A model generated the notes under the pieces. The model ran no database searches. It saw only the letters and a program-made list of their open reading frames with translations, and was not told the DNA's origin. Shown piece by piece: positions 8,246 to 16,059 of a DNA stretch of 32,716 nt. Source of the stretch: Chloroflexota bacterium (GTDB taxonomy: Bacteria > Chloroflexota > Anaerolineae > Anaerolineales > UBA11858); contig QMOK01000006.1 in the NCBI GenBank assembly GCA_003648195.1, positions 1-32,716 on the forward strand. The letters run 5' to 3'. Each line of letters opens with the position of its first letter. Position 1 is the first letter of the stretch. A program made the position numbers and the translations under genes.

Positions 8246-8595
8246 TCAATCAAGGTGAAGTATACTGGGTAGAACTTGAAGAGCCAGTGGGGTCAGAACC
8301 AGGATACCGGCATCCTCATGTAGTTTTACAAAACAATTTATTCAACCAGAGCCGGATAAATACAGTAGTTGTATGCGCATTAACTTCTAATTTGAAACGA
8401 GCGGAAGCTCCTGGAAATGTGATCTTAGAAGAAGGTGAAGCGAATTTACCAAAACGTAGTGTAGTGAATATTTCACAGATATTTACAGTGGATAAAACGC
8501 AGCTAGATGAATATATAGGAACATTGTCAAAGGCACGAATGCGACAAATCTTGAAAGGCCTAAGATTACTAACAGAGCCGCGAGAAGTGGAATAG
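8239..8595 (+). CDS. MazF/PemK-family endoribonuclease toxin
   Basis: The 118 residues match the PemK/MazF barrel: INQGEVYWVELEEPVGSEPGYRHPHVVLQ (start GEVYWV, with the RHPHVV strand), VVVCALTSNLKRA, GNVILEEGEANLPKRSVVNISQI. The conserved Arg-His near the N-terminus and the Thr-Ser (LTSN) that form the mRNA-cleaving site in this family are present. Length is normal. The ATG lies inside the antitoxin gene, so the pair is translationally coupled. It appears intact. The cleavage sequence cannot be predicted. Confidence 0.88.
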   Translation: MVINQGEVYWVELEEPVGSEPGYRHPHVVLQNNLFNQSRINTVVVCALTSNLKRAEAPGNVILEEGEANLPKRSVVNISQIFTVDKTQLDEYIGTLSKARMRQILKGLRLLTEPREVE

Positions 8596-8851
8596 TGGCA
8601 ATGCGGTGACGTTCAACGTTCTTTTGCGGGACGCGGATGAACACGGAAAACGCGGATTGCGAGGTGCGAATAGCGGAAAATGATAGGGGCAGCAGTGTCC
8701 CCTCTCCCTTGCGAAGCTGGGTAGAAAGTGGACAGAGAGCGGGCGGCAACTTACATGCGCTTGCAAATGCGTGATGTTTTCCAAAAACGAGCCTGTAAAC
8801 AAGGTTTGATCTAAAGATGATAGTGAAGCCACAAGCCATCCTCGAATAAAG

Positions 8852-8896
8852 CACGAATAAACGAATACCTAGCGGTTACCCATTCATTTATTCGTG
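8852..8896. repeat. inverted repeat with 15-base arms
   Basis: CACGAATAAACGAAT (8852-8866) and ATTCATTTATTCGTG (8882-8896) pair with one mismatch around a 15-base loop. There is no T-run on either side, so a terminator role is weak; probably a dispersed palindromic repeat. Confidence 0.55.
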
Positions 8897-8985
8897 ACCC
8901 TAATTCGTGGATAGTAACGTCCTAACGTCCTAACCTCCCTAACCTCCTAACGTTCAACGGTTCAACGTTCCACAGTGAGGGTCCA

Positions 8986-8994
8986 TGATATAAT
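8986..8994 (+). promoter_or_regulatory. extended -10 of the UPF0175/PIN operon
   Basis: TGA-TATAAT ends 61 bases before the ATG at 9056. No convincing -35 was found, as is usual for extended -10 promoters. Confidence 0.4.
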
Positions 8995-9055
8995 AAAACC
9001 AGTCCCACCCGGAGAGATAACACCGTAACCCAACTTGCAGACGGAGGAATGTAAA

Positions 9056-9340
9056 ATGACTATAAATATGCCTATGCAAAGCAGCACTATAACTTATCCA
9101 CAAGGTTTTCCTCAAATGATGAAGATGTCAGATGGAGAATTTGTTGATGAACTTCGTTTCTTAGCTTCTGCTAAACTTTATGAAATTGGCCGAGTAACTG
9201 CTGGTAAAGCCGCTCAATTAGCCGGCATGAAAAGATTAGACTTTCTATACCGCTTAGGGACTGTAGGAGTGCCAGCCATAAATTTGCAAACAGAAGAGGT
9301 TGATGCTGAGATTCAGGCGGCTAGGGAATTAGCGAAATGA
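9056..9340 (+). CDS. UPF0175-family antitoxin
   Basis: About 94 residues. The C-terminal half (VTAGKAAQLAGMKRLDFLYR, then VPAINL and a run of acidic and Ala-rich helix) is the usual UPF0175 helix-turn-helix signature. I chose the ATG at 9056 over the in-frame TTG at 9035 because GGAGG ends 8 bases before it. UPF0175 genes normally sit directly before a DUF3368 PIN-domain toxin, and the ATGA overlap at 9337-9340 leads into exactly such a gene, but that gene is broken. The antitoxin is therefore probably an orphan left after loss of its toxin. Confidence 0.82.
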   Translation: MTINMPMQSSTITYPQGFPQMMKMSDGEFVDELRFLASAKLYEIGRVTAGKAAQLAGMKRLDFLYRLGTVGVPAINLQTEEVDAEIQAARELAK

Positions 9341-9548
9341 GTGTTTGGGTTGCTGATGCTGGACCCTTGATTTTCCTTGCCAAGCTGGGCAGACTAAATT
9401 TGCTCAAGGAGGCGAGTGCTGAAATATATATTCCTGCTGGGGGAAAATCCCATCTCTAAAAAATGAAATTGATCAACTTCAAAGACATGGTTTCTGGGTA
9501 AGTGAGGCATTGGTTATTAATGTCTTGAAAGAGGTGGGGGAGTTTTAA
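9337..9548 (+). pseudogene. DUF3368 PIN-domain toxin remnant, middle deleted
   Basis: The reading frame starts at the ATG overlapping the antitoxin stop and gives a PIN N-terminus (WVADAGPLIFLAKLGRL, with the first catalytic Asp) for 40 codons to a TAA at 9457. From about 9441, in another frame, the sequence reads GKIPSLKNEIDQLQRHGF and ends LVINVLKEVGEF before a TAA at 9546-9548, which is the typical C-terminus of DUF3368 proteins. The whole remnant is about 210 bases, whereas the family is usually near 480. The middle, with the remaining acidic active-site residues, is gone and the two ends are out of frame. It cannot be an active nuclease. Confidence 0.8.
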
Positions 9549-9574
9549 ACATTAGCGATTGGAGGGAAAATATC

Positions 9575-9829
9575 ATGACCCAACTAAATCGAGAGAGCGT
9601 TCTAAAAACACTGCGCGGCTTTGAGGAAGTCAACCGCATCACCGAGGCTGAGAGACGTGAGCGGTTGGCGAATATGACCGATGAAGAAGCACGCGCTATT
9701 TTCGATGACCTCAACCAATCAATAGAAGAACTAACACCAGAGGAGAAAAAACGTCTGGAGCTATTTCGTTTGGAGCATCACTTAAAAGTTCGTAAAGCGA
9801 TGGCGAAAATGGGAAAGGCTAGGGTATGA
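9575..9829 (+). CDS. small acidic helical protein, putative partner of the following nucleotidyltransferase
   Basis: I do not recognise a named family. The 84 residues are predicted almost entirely helical and highly charged (RITEAERRERLANMTDEEAR, then EELTPEEKKRLELFRLEHHL). A clear GGAGG precedes the ATG. The TGA overlaps the ATG of the nucleotidyltransferase gene (ATGA), the usual layout of a toxin-antitoxin or MNT/HEPN-like pair with the small partner first. An antitoxin or regulatory-subunit role is inferred from context only. Confidence 0.65.
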   Translation: MTQLNRESVLKTLRGFEEVNRITEAERRERLANMTDEEARAIFDDLNQSIEELTPEEKKRLELFRLEHHLKVRKAMAKMGKARV

Positions 9830-10398
9830 ATCCTCGTTTTGAAGCCGCCTGGGAAATTCATCAATTTCTGAAGCAACACAATGTCCCGTATGCTGTCATT
9901 GGGGGTGTGGCTGTCCAGAAATGGGGAGACCAACGTGCCACTCAAGATGTGGATATCTCGGTTGGCATATCTATAGAGGAAGGTTCCCAAAAACTTATCC
10001 AACTAATCATTGAGCACTTCTCCTCTCGTATAACAAACCCCGTTGAATTTGCCAAACAGACGCGCATGGTTCTGGTAAGAGCCAGCAACGGTATAGACGT
10101 AGATATTGCCCTAGCGTTGCCAGGCTATGAAGACCAGATGTTTGAACGCGCTGTTGAATATGAGTTGGAACAGGGGAAAGTCATCCAATTTTGTAGCGCA
10201 GAAGACCTTATCATTCATAAAGCCGTGGCTGGACGCCCCCAAGACGTGAGTGATATCCAGGGCATTGTCTACCGTCAGGGGGAAAATTTGGACTTGGATT
10301 ATATTCGTGGCTGGTTGAAAAAATTTGCCGATTTGTTGGGGGCACCAGAAGTTCCAGCACGATTCGAAGAGGCTTGGGAGCGATATCTAAGCCCCTAA
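9826..10398 (+). CDS. nucleotidyltransferase of the AbiEii/AbiGii-toxin-like group
   Basis: 190 residues. The polymerase-beta-type core is visible: VPYAVIGGVAVQKWGDQRAT then QDVDISV, giving the GG...W/R.T.DVD pattern whose two Asp bind metal, and a third acidic strand at DVDIALALPG. The later region (FCSAEDLIIHKAVAGRPQDVSDI) matches the helical part of DUF1814/AbiEii-like proteins, which act as toxins by adding nucleotides to tRNA or by related chemistry. It overlaps its small upstream partner by 4 bases. A second, distinct protein of this type lies at 28557-29084. Confidence 0.8.
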   Translation: MNPRFEAAWEIHQFLKQHNVPYAVIGGVAVQKWGDQRATQDVDISVGISIEEGSQKLIQLIIEHFSSRITNPVEFAKQTRMVLVRASNGIDVDIALALPGYEDQMFERAVEYELEQGKVIQFCSAEDLIIHKAVAGRPQDVSDIQGIVYRQGENLDLDYIRGWLKKFADLLGAPEVPARFEEAWERYLSP

Positions 10399-10430
10399 CC
10401 CGCACCTCCCAACTTCATTTGCCTCCTCCG

Positions 10431-10469
10431 CAGGTGCAACGCACTCAAAAACAAAGTGCGACACACCTC
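10431..10469. terminator. convergent hairpin between nucleotidyltransferase and murJ
   Basis: GGTG-CAA-CGCACT and AGTGCG-ACA-CACC pair around a CAAAAACAA loop with one internal loop. It lies between convergent genes. It lacks a clear T-run on the plus strand. Its sequence closely resembles the reverse complement of the hairpin at 6355-6404 (GGTGCAACGCA...), so both belong to one dispersed palindrome family. Confidence 0.5.
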
Positions 10470-12029
10470 CTACCTCCTAACTCGCAACTCTCGCACTTCT
10501 TTTACCCTCAACAGCAAAATCACCCCCGCATAAACGACTCCCCCTACCAGGACGCCGCCTCCCGCCACGAGCCAGACGGCACTATCTCCAAACTTGGATA
10601 ACCATCCCCACAGGGCTAGAGCCATCCCCACGGTGGCGAGGGTGGCGCTGAGTCCCCCTTGCAAGATTTCTCCTCCTTTAATTCCACCCAAACGTTTACG
10701 CATCAAGAAGAATAAGATCACCATCTCTAGGGCAGTGGCAAGTGAGTTGGCGAGTGCCAATCCGCCGCGTGGCATCCATCCCCAGCTTGCGAAAAGGGCC
10801 GCAAATGCGTAGCTGAAAACCACGTTGAGAGTCATGGCTCCCGCGCCAACGAAGACGGGGGTTTTGGTATCGTGCAAGGCATAAAACGCGCGGGCCAAAA
10901 TCTCCACTACTGAGTGCCCCACCAATCCCGCCGCGTACCACAGCAAAGCCCAGGCTACCAGGCTGGTGGAATGGGATGTGAATTCCCCGCGCTGGTAGAG
11001 GAGGGCGATGATGGGTTGGCGGAGGAGGATGAGGCCGGCAGAGGCAGGGAGGGCTAAAAAGATCACTCCGCGCAGGCTGGTTGCCAGAGATGAGCGCATT
11101 TCTCCCAGGCGGTTTTGGGCCACTTGCGCCGAGAATGTGGGCAGGGCGGCAATGGCTATGGATTGGGCGATGGCGGCTTGAGGCATGAGCATGAGCGCAA
11201 AGGCAAACTGAATGGCGGCCACGCTTCCCTCTGGTTGCTGGGATGCCAGGCGGACGTTGACCCAAAAGTTGAGCTGCACCACGGCCACTCCTAAGAGGCG
11301 CGGCCCCATTAGACGCGCTACTTCTCGCACGGAGGGGAGATCTAACCCCAGAGTGGGCGTGTATGCTCCATTTTGGCGTAAAAGCGCGGGCAGTTGGAGG
11401 ATGAGGTGTAGCCCGGCGCCAATAACCACTCCCCAGGCCAGCCCGTAGATGCCCATTGTGGGGGCTAGAACCAGGACGCCGAAGATCATTCCCACCTGGT
11501 ACATGGAGGGCGTGAGAGCGGGAATGAAGAAGACTTGCTTAGAGTTGAGGATGCCCATCACTAGGCCGCTGAGTCCGAAGAGCACGGCGGAGGGGAGCAT
11601 GATGCGCGTGAGCGAGATGGTGAGGGCCATTTTGTCGGGATCGGCGGCGACTCCGGGGGCTAGGACGCGCACTACCTGCGGGGCAAAAATGGCGGCTATT
11701 GCGGCTATTACGGTCACGGTTAGGAATACTAAATTGGTAATGGCTGAGGCTAGTTTCCAGGCTTTTTCACGTTTTTTTTGAGCGAGCAGCCCCGTGAAAG
11801 TGGGGATGAAGGCTGATCCCAACGCACCGCCGGCCACCAGGTTAAAGAGTGTTTCGGGGATGCGATTGGCGGCGGTAAAGGCATCCAGGGCAGGGCCGGT
11901 TCCAAAGGCTTTGGCGACCAAGATTTGCCGCACTAGACCTATGAGGTTAGAGATGATGAAGGCGGCCATGACCGTCCCGGCGGCGCGGGCTATTTGGTGG
12001 GTGGCGGTTTTTTGGGTTTCCGTACTCAT
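10470..12029 (-). CDS. murJ: lipid II flippase MurJ (MviN)
   Basis: 519 residues, normal for MurJ, which moves lipid II across the membrane for peptidoglycan synthesis. The N-terminus shows the MOP/MviN signature (GLVRQILVAKAFGTGPALDAF, with FTAANRIPETLFNLVAGGALGSAFIPTF following) and about 14 membrane segments follow. The conserved central LPTFSAQVAQ and LLYQRGEFT motifs are visible. It stands alone on the minus strand between plus-strand genes, with no co-directional neighbour. Together with murB at 17191 it indicates an organism that makes peptidoglycan or retains the pathway. Confidence 0.93.
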   Translation of the reverse strand: MSTETQKTATHQIARAAGTVMAAFIISNLIGLVRQILVAKAFGTGPALDAFTAANRIPETLFNLVAGGALGSAFIPTFTGLLAQKKREKAWKLASAITNLVFLTVTVIAAIAAIFAPQVVRVLAPGVAADPDKMALTISLTRIMLPSAVLFGLSGLVMGILNSKQVFFIPALTPSMYQVGMIFGVLVLAPTMGIYGLAWGVVIGAGLHLILQLPALLRQNGAYTPTLGLDLPSVREVARLMGPRLLGVAVVQLNFWVNVRLASQQPEGSVAAIQFAFALMLMPQAAIAQSIAIAALPTFSAQVAQNRLGEMRSSLATSLRGVIFLALPASAGLILLRQPIIALLYQRGEFTSHSTSLVAWALLWYAAGLVGHSVVEILARAFYALHDTKTPVFVGAGAMTLNVVFSYAFAALFASWGWMPRGGLALANSLATALEMVILFFLMRKRLGGIKGGEILQGGLSATLATVGMALALWGWLSKFGDSAVWLVAGGGVLVGGVVYAGVILLLRVKEVRELRVRR

Positions 12030-12162
12030 GGGGAAGATTATATCATTGCTGGTGTGTTTTATTCCGTTTGAAATACTCAGAAAGAAAACCGAATGGCGAA
12101 TTGTAAATGGTGGGCGGGAGACCGCGAAGAAACAGGCTGTTTTGTTATAGGAAATACCATAC

Positions 12163-12191
12163 TTGACTTACCTCAACATCTTCTTTATACT
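12163..12191 (+). promoter_or_regulatory. sigma70-type promoter of the degV gene
   Basis: TTGACT (12163-12168) and TATACT (12186-12191) are spaced by exactly 17 bases, about 70 bases before the ATG at 12263. Confidence 0.65.
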
Positions 12192-12262
12192 GCATTCTCA
12201 CGAGGCTATTTGCTGAACAATAAAATTGGACGCTTTCAAATTGAACAATGGAGAAATAATTC

Positions 12263-13117
12263 ATGAATCCCCAAAAGATAGCAATATTAACAGATAGCTC
12301 CGCTTATATGCCCCAGAGCGCGTTAGAGGGGCTGAACGTCACAGTAATCCCTGTTTGGCTAATTTGGGGTGGCGAACGCTTCAGGGATGGGGTTGACATC
12401 GACCCAAGTACATTCTATCAACGGCTAAAAACATCAGACACTTTGCCAACCTCATCGCAGCCTTCAGCAGGGGAATTTATGACAGTTTTTCAAAAAATGG
12501 CCGTGGAGGCTGACGCCATTGTCAATGTTTTAGTTTCCTCTAAAATAAGCGGCACTATCGCTTGCGCTCAAGCCGCTCAAGAGCGATTGCCCGACATCAC
12601 CATGCGAACCGTAGATACCTTTTCTAGCTCAATGGGCTTGGGACTGGTGGTATTGGCGGCTGCCAGAGCCGTGGCCGCCGGAAAATCTCTCGACGAAGTT
12701 GTCGCCGTTGCCGAAGACGTAACATCAAGACTGCATTTGTTGTTTGTAGTAGATACTTTGGAATATTTGCATCGAGGCGGACGCATCACCGGAGGCAAAC
12801 GCATGTTGGGAACAGCTTTGCAAATAAAGCCAATCTTGCACTTCAAAGATGGCTTAATCCAGCCATTATCCCAAACGCGAACGAAACGCAAAGCAATAGC
12901 GCAAATGCTAGATATAGCGGAGCAACGCCTAGGAGGAAAGAAAATGGCCGAGGCCGCCATAGTAGATGTTGACGTCCCCGAAGAAGGCGATAAAGTCGCC
13001 AAAATGATAGAAGACCGCTTCTCTGTGCCGCTCATTCACCGCTCCGGTGTCAGCCCCGTTGTCGGAACACACGTTGGGCCCGGCGCCATTGGCCTAGCCT
13101 TTTACGCTGAAACATAA
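12263..13117 (+). CDS. DegV family fatty-acid-binding protein
   Basis: 284 residues. DegV/FakB proteins hold a fatty acid for phosphorylation by FakA kinase. The N-terminus (IAILTDSSAYMPQSAL), the TSQPSAGEF segment (SSQPSAGEFMTVFQ) and the HRGGRITGGKRMLGTALQIKP region all match the family, including the Ser residues around the head-group site and the basic Gly-rich loop. The C-terminus (THVGPGAIGLAFY) is complete. The two genes that follow are lipid kinase and acyltransferase genes, so the region is lipid-related. It has its own promoter and a weak terminator at 13151-13172, so it is probably monocistronic. Confidence 0.92.
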   Translation: MNPQKIAILTDSSAYMPQSALEGLNVTVIPVWLIWGGERFRDGVDIDPSTFYQRLKTSDTLPTSSQPSAGEFMTVFQKMAVEADAIVNVLVSSKISGTIACAQAAQERLPDITMRTVDTFSSSMGLGLVVLAAARAVAAGKSLDEVVAVAEDVTSRLHLLFVVDTLEYLHRGGRITGGKRMLGTALQIKPILHFKDGLIQPLSQTRTKRKAIAQMLDIAEQRLGGKKMAEAAIVDVDVPEEGDKVAKMIEDRFSVPLIHRSGVSPVVGTHVGPGAIGLAFYAET

Positions 13118-13150
13118 GAGACGCCTCCCCGCAAGATAGATAGCGTAACT

Positions 13151-13172
13151 CCCGTCGGTCTGGCGGGTTTTA
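13151..13172 (+). terminator. intrinsic terminator after degV
   Basis: CCCGTC and GGCGGG pair around GGTCT and a short T-run (TTTTACT) follows. Confidence 0.55.
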
Positions 13173-13269
13173 CTATTTAGACGTTTAACCGTTCAACGCT
13201 TCCATTGACATATTGACACAATCATTTTTTACAGAAAATAAACTCTAACCACAACACAGGTGAACCCTC

Positions 13270-14190
13270 ATGGCACGTTACAAAATTATTCTCAACCCAG
13301 AATCAGGCCGAGGCATTGGCGGACAGTCTATCCCTCAAATCGAAGAATACTTAAAAGGTCACGGGTTAGATTTTGAACTCGTATGCACCGAAGCCCCCTG
13401 GCACGCGGTTGAACTAGCGCAACAGGCCGTTAAAGATGGCTTTGATGTCGTTGTCTCTGCTGGAGGAGATGGCACCGCGAACGAGGTACTCAACGGTCTG
13501 ATGCTCGCAAAAGAGGATGGACATACCGCCGCCATGGGCGTGTTACCTGTTGGACAAGGCAACGATTTCGCTTTCAGCATGGGCGTCCCCGTTGAGCTAG
13601 AGGCCAGTTGCCAAGCCCTGGCGCAAAATCATCGCCGGAACATTGACGTAGGCCGGGTAACGGGCGGGTTGCGGCCCGAAGGGCGCTTCTTCGGCAATGG
13701 GATAGGGATTGGATTTGACGCCGTGGTCGGCTTCGAAGCCCTAAAATTGAAACGATTGCACGGTTTTCCCGCCTATCTTGTGGCAGCTCTCAAAACCATT
13801 TTCCTCTACTACCAAGCTCCCAAAGTCCGCGTTGACCTTGATGAAGAGTCGCTCACTTTGTCTGCCCTGATGGTTTCTATTATGAATGGCCGCCGCATGG
13901 GAGGCGGTTTTATGATGGCCCCTCACGGAGACCCCGAAGACACTTTCCTTGACCTTTGCCTCGTAGAAGAAGTCAGCCGCCCGAAGATATTTGCTCTCAT
14001 CCCCCGCTTTTTGGGAGGAACCCAAGGCTCCCACCCGGCGGTGCAGTTCCAGCAATCTAAGCGAGTCACCGTGACTGCCCTTAAAGGTGTCTTGCCCACC
14101 CACGCCGATGGCGAAACCGTCAGCCTTGAAAGAACGAAATTATCTATTGAGCTGTTACCACACCAGCTAGAATTAATCACCCAACCATGA
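13270..14190 (+). CDS. diacylglycerol kinase / YegS-like lipid kinase
   Basis: 306 residues, normal for DAGK_cat proteins. These phosphorylate diacylglycerol or related lipids using ATP. The N-terminal NPESGRG motif, the nucleotide-binding GGDGT at 65-69 (VVVSAGGDGTANEVLNGL), the PVGQGNDFAF loop and the C-terminal HADGE motif are all present. The stop overlaps the ATG of the acyltransferase gene (ATGA at 14187-14190), so both are translated from one message and likely act in phosphatidate metabolism. Lipid specificity cannot be read from sequence. Confidence 0.92.
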   Translation: MARYKIILNPESGRGIGGQSIPQIEEYLKGHGLDFELVCTEAPWHAVELAQQAVKDGFDVVVSAGGDGTANEVLNGLMLAKEDGHTAAMGVLPVGQGNDFAFSMGVPVELEASCQALAQNHRRNIDVGRVTGGLRPEGRFFGNGIGIGFDAVVGFEALKLKRLHGFPAYLVAALKTIFLYYQAPKVRVDLDEESLTLSALMVSIMNGRRMGGGFMMAPHGDPEDTFLDLCLVEEVSRPKIFALIPRFLGGTQGSHPAVQFQQSKRVTVTALKGVLPTHADGETVSLERTKLSIELLPHQLELITQP

Positions 14191-14876
14191 AAATGAAACT
14201 TACCGAAAGAGCCGTAAATACCACTATTAAAGCATTGATATTCTCGCTCTGCCGTGTAGATAGAGAACAATTGGAGCGAGTCCCGCGCCAAGGCCCGCTG
14301 GTTATTTACATGAATCACATCAATTTTCTTGATGCTCCCATATTCTACACTCATTTGCGCCCCCGTCCCCTGACAGGATTTGTGAAAAGCGAAACCTGGG
14401 ATAGCCCTTATTTAGGCCCTCTTTTCACCCTGTGGGGCGCTATCCCCATCCGGCGCGGCGAGGCCGATATGAACGCTATTCGCCAGGGAGTGGCAGCCCT
14501 GCAAAATGGACAGATGCTCGCCATTGCTCCAGAGGGAACGCGCAGCGGGCATGGACGCATGCAAAAAGCTCACGCCGGCGTAGTGATGATGGCGTTGCTT
14601 AGCGGCGCTCCGCTTTTACCCATTGCCCACTTTGGCGCAGAAAGCTTTCAGCAAAACTTCTCCCGGCTTCGGCGCACGGATTTCAATATTGTGGTTGGCG
14701 AACCTTTTGTTTTGGATAATGGGGGCGAACGCGCAACGCACGCTATCCGAGAAAAAATGACCGATGAAATTATGTATCAGTTGGCCTCCATGCTGCCCCC
14801 ATCTTATCGGGGCGAATACGCCGACCTCACCAATGCTACACAGAATTATTTGCGATTTCTTTCTCATGGGAAATAG
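14187..14876 (+). CDS. 1-acyl-sn-glycerol-3-phosphate acyltransferase (PlsC-like)
   Basis: 229 residues. PlsC enzymes acylate lysophosphatidate to phosphatidate at the membrane. The catalytic NHINFLD motif (His44, Asp49; the HX4D box) and the EGTR motif (APEGTRSG, about 116-123) are present, as is the IPIRRGEAD block that binds the glycerol phosphate. It is translationally coupled to the lipid kinase. A clean intrinsic terminator follows at 14895-14917. Confidence 0.9.
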   Translation: MKMKLTERAVNTTIKALIFSLCRVDREQLERVPRQGPLVIYMNHINFLDAPIFYTHLRPRPLTGFVKSETWDSPYLGPLFTLWGAIPIRRGEADMNAIRQGVAALQNGQMLAIAPEGTRSGHGRMQKAHAGVVMMALLSGAPLLPIAHFGAESFQQNFSRLRRTDFNIVVGEPFVLDNGGERATHAIREKMTDEIMYQLASMLPPSYRGEYADLTNATQNYLRFLSHGK

Positions 14877-14894
14877 TGGATAATGGTTGGCAGT

Positions 14895-14917
14895 AAACGC
14901 GCTTAGGCGCGTTTTTT
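14895..14917 (+). terminator. intrinsic terminator of the lipid kinase-plsC operon
   Basis: AAACGCGC and GCGCGTTT pair around TTAG and run into TTTT. Confidence 0.8.
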
Positions 14918-15011
14918 CATTTAAACGCCTATTTTCCCCGACAGTATGTTTTATAAATCTCTGATATTTCTCTTACGTCTTTCATATGTTCCTTTTGTAT
15001 ACTTATGGCAG

Positions 15012-15032
15012 GCGTTAGGATTAACCTTACGC
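15012..15032 (+). promoter_or_regulatory. imperfect palindrome in the hsp20 leader
   Basis: GCGTTAGG and CCTTACGC, separated by ATTAA, form an inverted repeat with one mismatch per arm. It lies just after a TATACT box (14998-15003) and 45 bases before the first hsp20 start. It could be an operator or an RNA hairpin that melts with heat. No CIRCE element was found. Confidence 0.4.
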
Positions 15033-15076
15033 TGCAGAAAAAAATAAAACTATTAAATTCATAAGGAGGTATAGAT

Positions 15077-15499
15077 ATGTATCTAAACTATAGACCACTT
15101 TCAATTTGGCGTGAGATAGACCGTTTGCAACGAGGGATGGAACGTGTATTTGACAACTATTCCTCAGATCGTAATTACCCGCTTGTGAATGTATGGGCCA
15201 ATGAAAAAAGCGCCCTTATCACCGCGGAGCTTCCCGGACTCACCAAGGATGATATTGAGCTAAATGTTTTAGAAAACACTATCACGCTTAGCGGTGAACG
15301 CAAAACGGATGTTATCCCTGAGGATGCCAAGTACCACCGCCAAGAACGGAGCTATGGGAGTTTCACCCGCACCATCCGAGTACCTTATAAGATAGATGTT
15401 GATAAGGTAGAGGCTGTTTTTGCTAATGGTGTTATCAAAATTACCCTTCCCCGTGCGGAAGAGGATATTCCTAAGAAAATTAAAGTTGAGATCAACTAA
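15077..15499 (+). CDS. Hsp20/alpha-crystallin small heat shock protein
   Basis: 140 residues, normal length. Small heat shock proteins hold unfolding proteins for ATP-driven chaperones. The alpha-crystallin domain spans about 38-135 (ALITAELPGLTKDDIELNVL, with GERK and the RSYGSFTRTIRVP strand). The C-terminal IXI/V motif (KIKVEI) is present. A strong AAGGAGG precedes the ATG. The second hsp20 gene follows after 17 bases, so the two form an operon, and a DnaJ homologue lies just downstream. Confidence 0.93.
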   Translation: MYLNYRPLSIWREIDRLQRGMERVFDNYSSDRNYPLVNVWANEKSALITAELPGLTKDDIELNVLENTITLSGERKTDVIPEDAKYHRQERSYGSFTRTIRVPYKIDVDKVEAVFANGVIKITLPRAEEDIPKKIKVEIN

Positions 15500-15516
15500 T
15501 TTTAGAGGAGGTAATC

Positions 15517-15924
15517 ATGGCTGCTAAAAACAAAGAAATGGAAGTACAAAAACAGGAAACAATTCAAAAGGAAAGCGAACGTACCCGTGAATGTCCTAGT
15601 TTCGTGCCTCAAGCGGATATTTATGAAACCGATGAAAATATTGTTGTTCTCTTAGATATGCCAGGCGTTGAAAAGGATAATATCAGTGTCGGCTTGGAGA
15701 AGAACATCCTTTCGGTGAATGGTTACGTTGATTTAGAGTATCCCGAAGACTATTCATTGGCTTTGGCAGAGTACCGCTATGGTGACTATGAACGTAGTTT
15801 TCGCGTTTCAGATAGGGTTGAGCAAGACAACATTGAAGCTCGGTACAAGGATGGGGTACTTCGTTTAACCTTGCCCAAGGCAGAAGAAGCCAAAGAGCGC
15901 AAAATACCCGTCAAAATCGGGTAA
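15517..15924 (+). CDS. second Hsp20/alpha-crystallin small heat shock protein
   Basis: 135 residues. The alpha-crystallin domain covers about 27-128 (PQADIYETDENIVVLLDMPG, then YRYGDYERSFRVSDRV and DGVLRLTLPKAEE). A C-terminal IPVKI motif is present. The N-terminus is short, charged and lacks the aromatic stretch of its neighbour, so the paralogues may differ in assembly. GAGGAGG lies 7 bases upstream of the ATG. Tandem divergent Hsp20s may form mixed oligomers; this is inference. Confidence 0.92.
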   Translation: MAAKNKEMEVQKQETIQKESERTRECPSFVPQADIYETDENIVVLLDMPGVEKDNISVGLEKNILSVNGYVDLEYPEDYSLALAEYRYGDYERSFRVSDRVEQDNIEARYKDGVLRLTLPKAEEAKERKIPVKIG

Positions 15925-15961
15925 TTCACAAACTCTTCAAGACAATTTGTAGCATAGCTAA

Positions 15962-15994
15962 GCAAAGAGGCGGGTCAATGACTCGTCTCTTTGC
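15962..15994 (+). terminator. hairpin after the hsp20 operon
   Basis: GCAAAGAGGCGGGTC and GACTCGTCTCTTTGC pair along 15 positions (two G-U) around a 3-base loop. No strong T-run follows, so it may stabilise the 3' end instead of stopping transcription completely. Confidence 0.55.
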
Positions 15995-16059
15995 TTATGC
16001 AGAGTTGGATGATATACTTTTGTAGTCCTTTTTAGCACTGATTAGGGTAGATGACATAT

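Larger units (their letters stand above)
8596..9034. other. gene-free repeat-rich stretch
   Basis: No credible gene. It contains a long inverted repeat at 8852-8896, low-complexity runs such as CCTAACGTCCTAACCTCC (about 8915-8970), and text-like repeats (GCGGATGAACACGGAAAACGCGGA near 8630 in part) of a kind common between genes in environmental bacteria. A TGA-TATAAT extended -10 at 8986-8994 could start transcription of the UPF0175 gene. Confidence 0.55.

Noticed and set aside
9035-9055. TTG start for the UPF0175 protein
   Set aside because: The GGAGG would be inside the coding region; ATG 9056 fits it.
10696-11781. Reading frames opposite or shifted within murJ
   Set aside because: Shadows of the MurJ gene with no recognisable domain.
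16030-16045. TTAGCACT-like half of a CIRCE heat-shock element before the dnaJ-like gene
   Set aside because: The second inverted half is missing at the expected distance.
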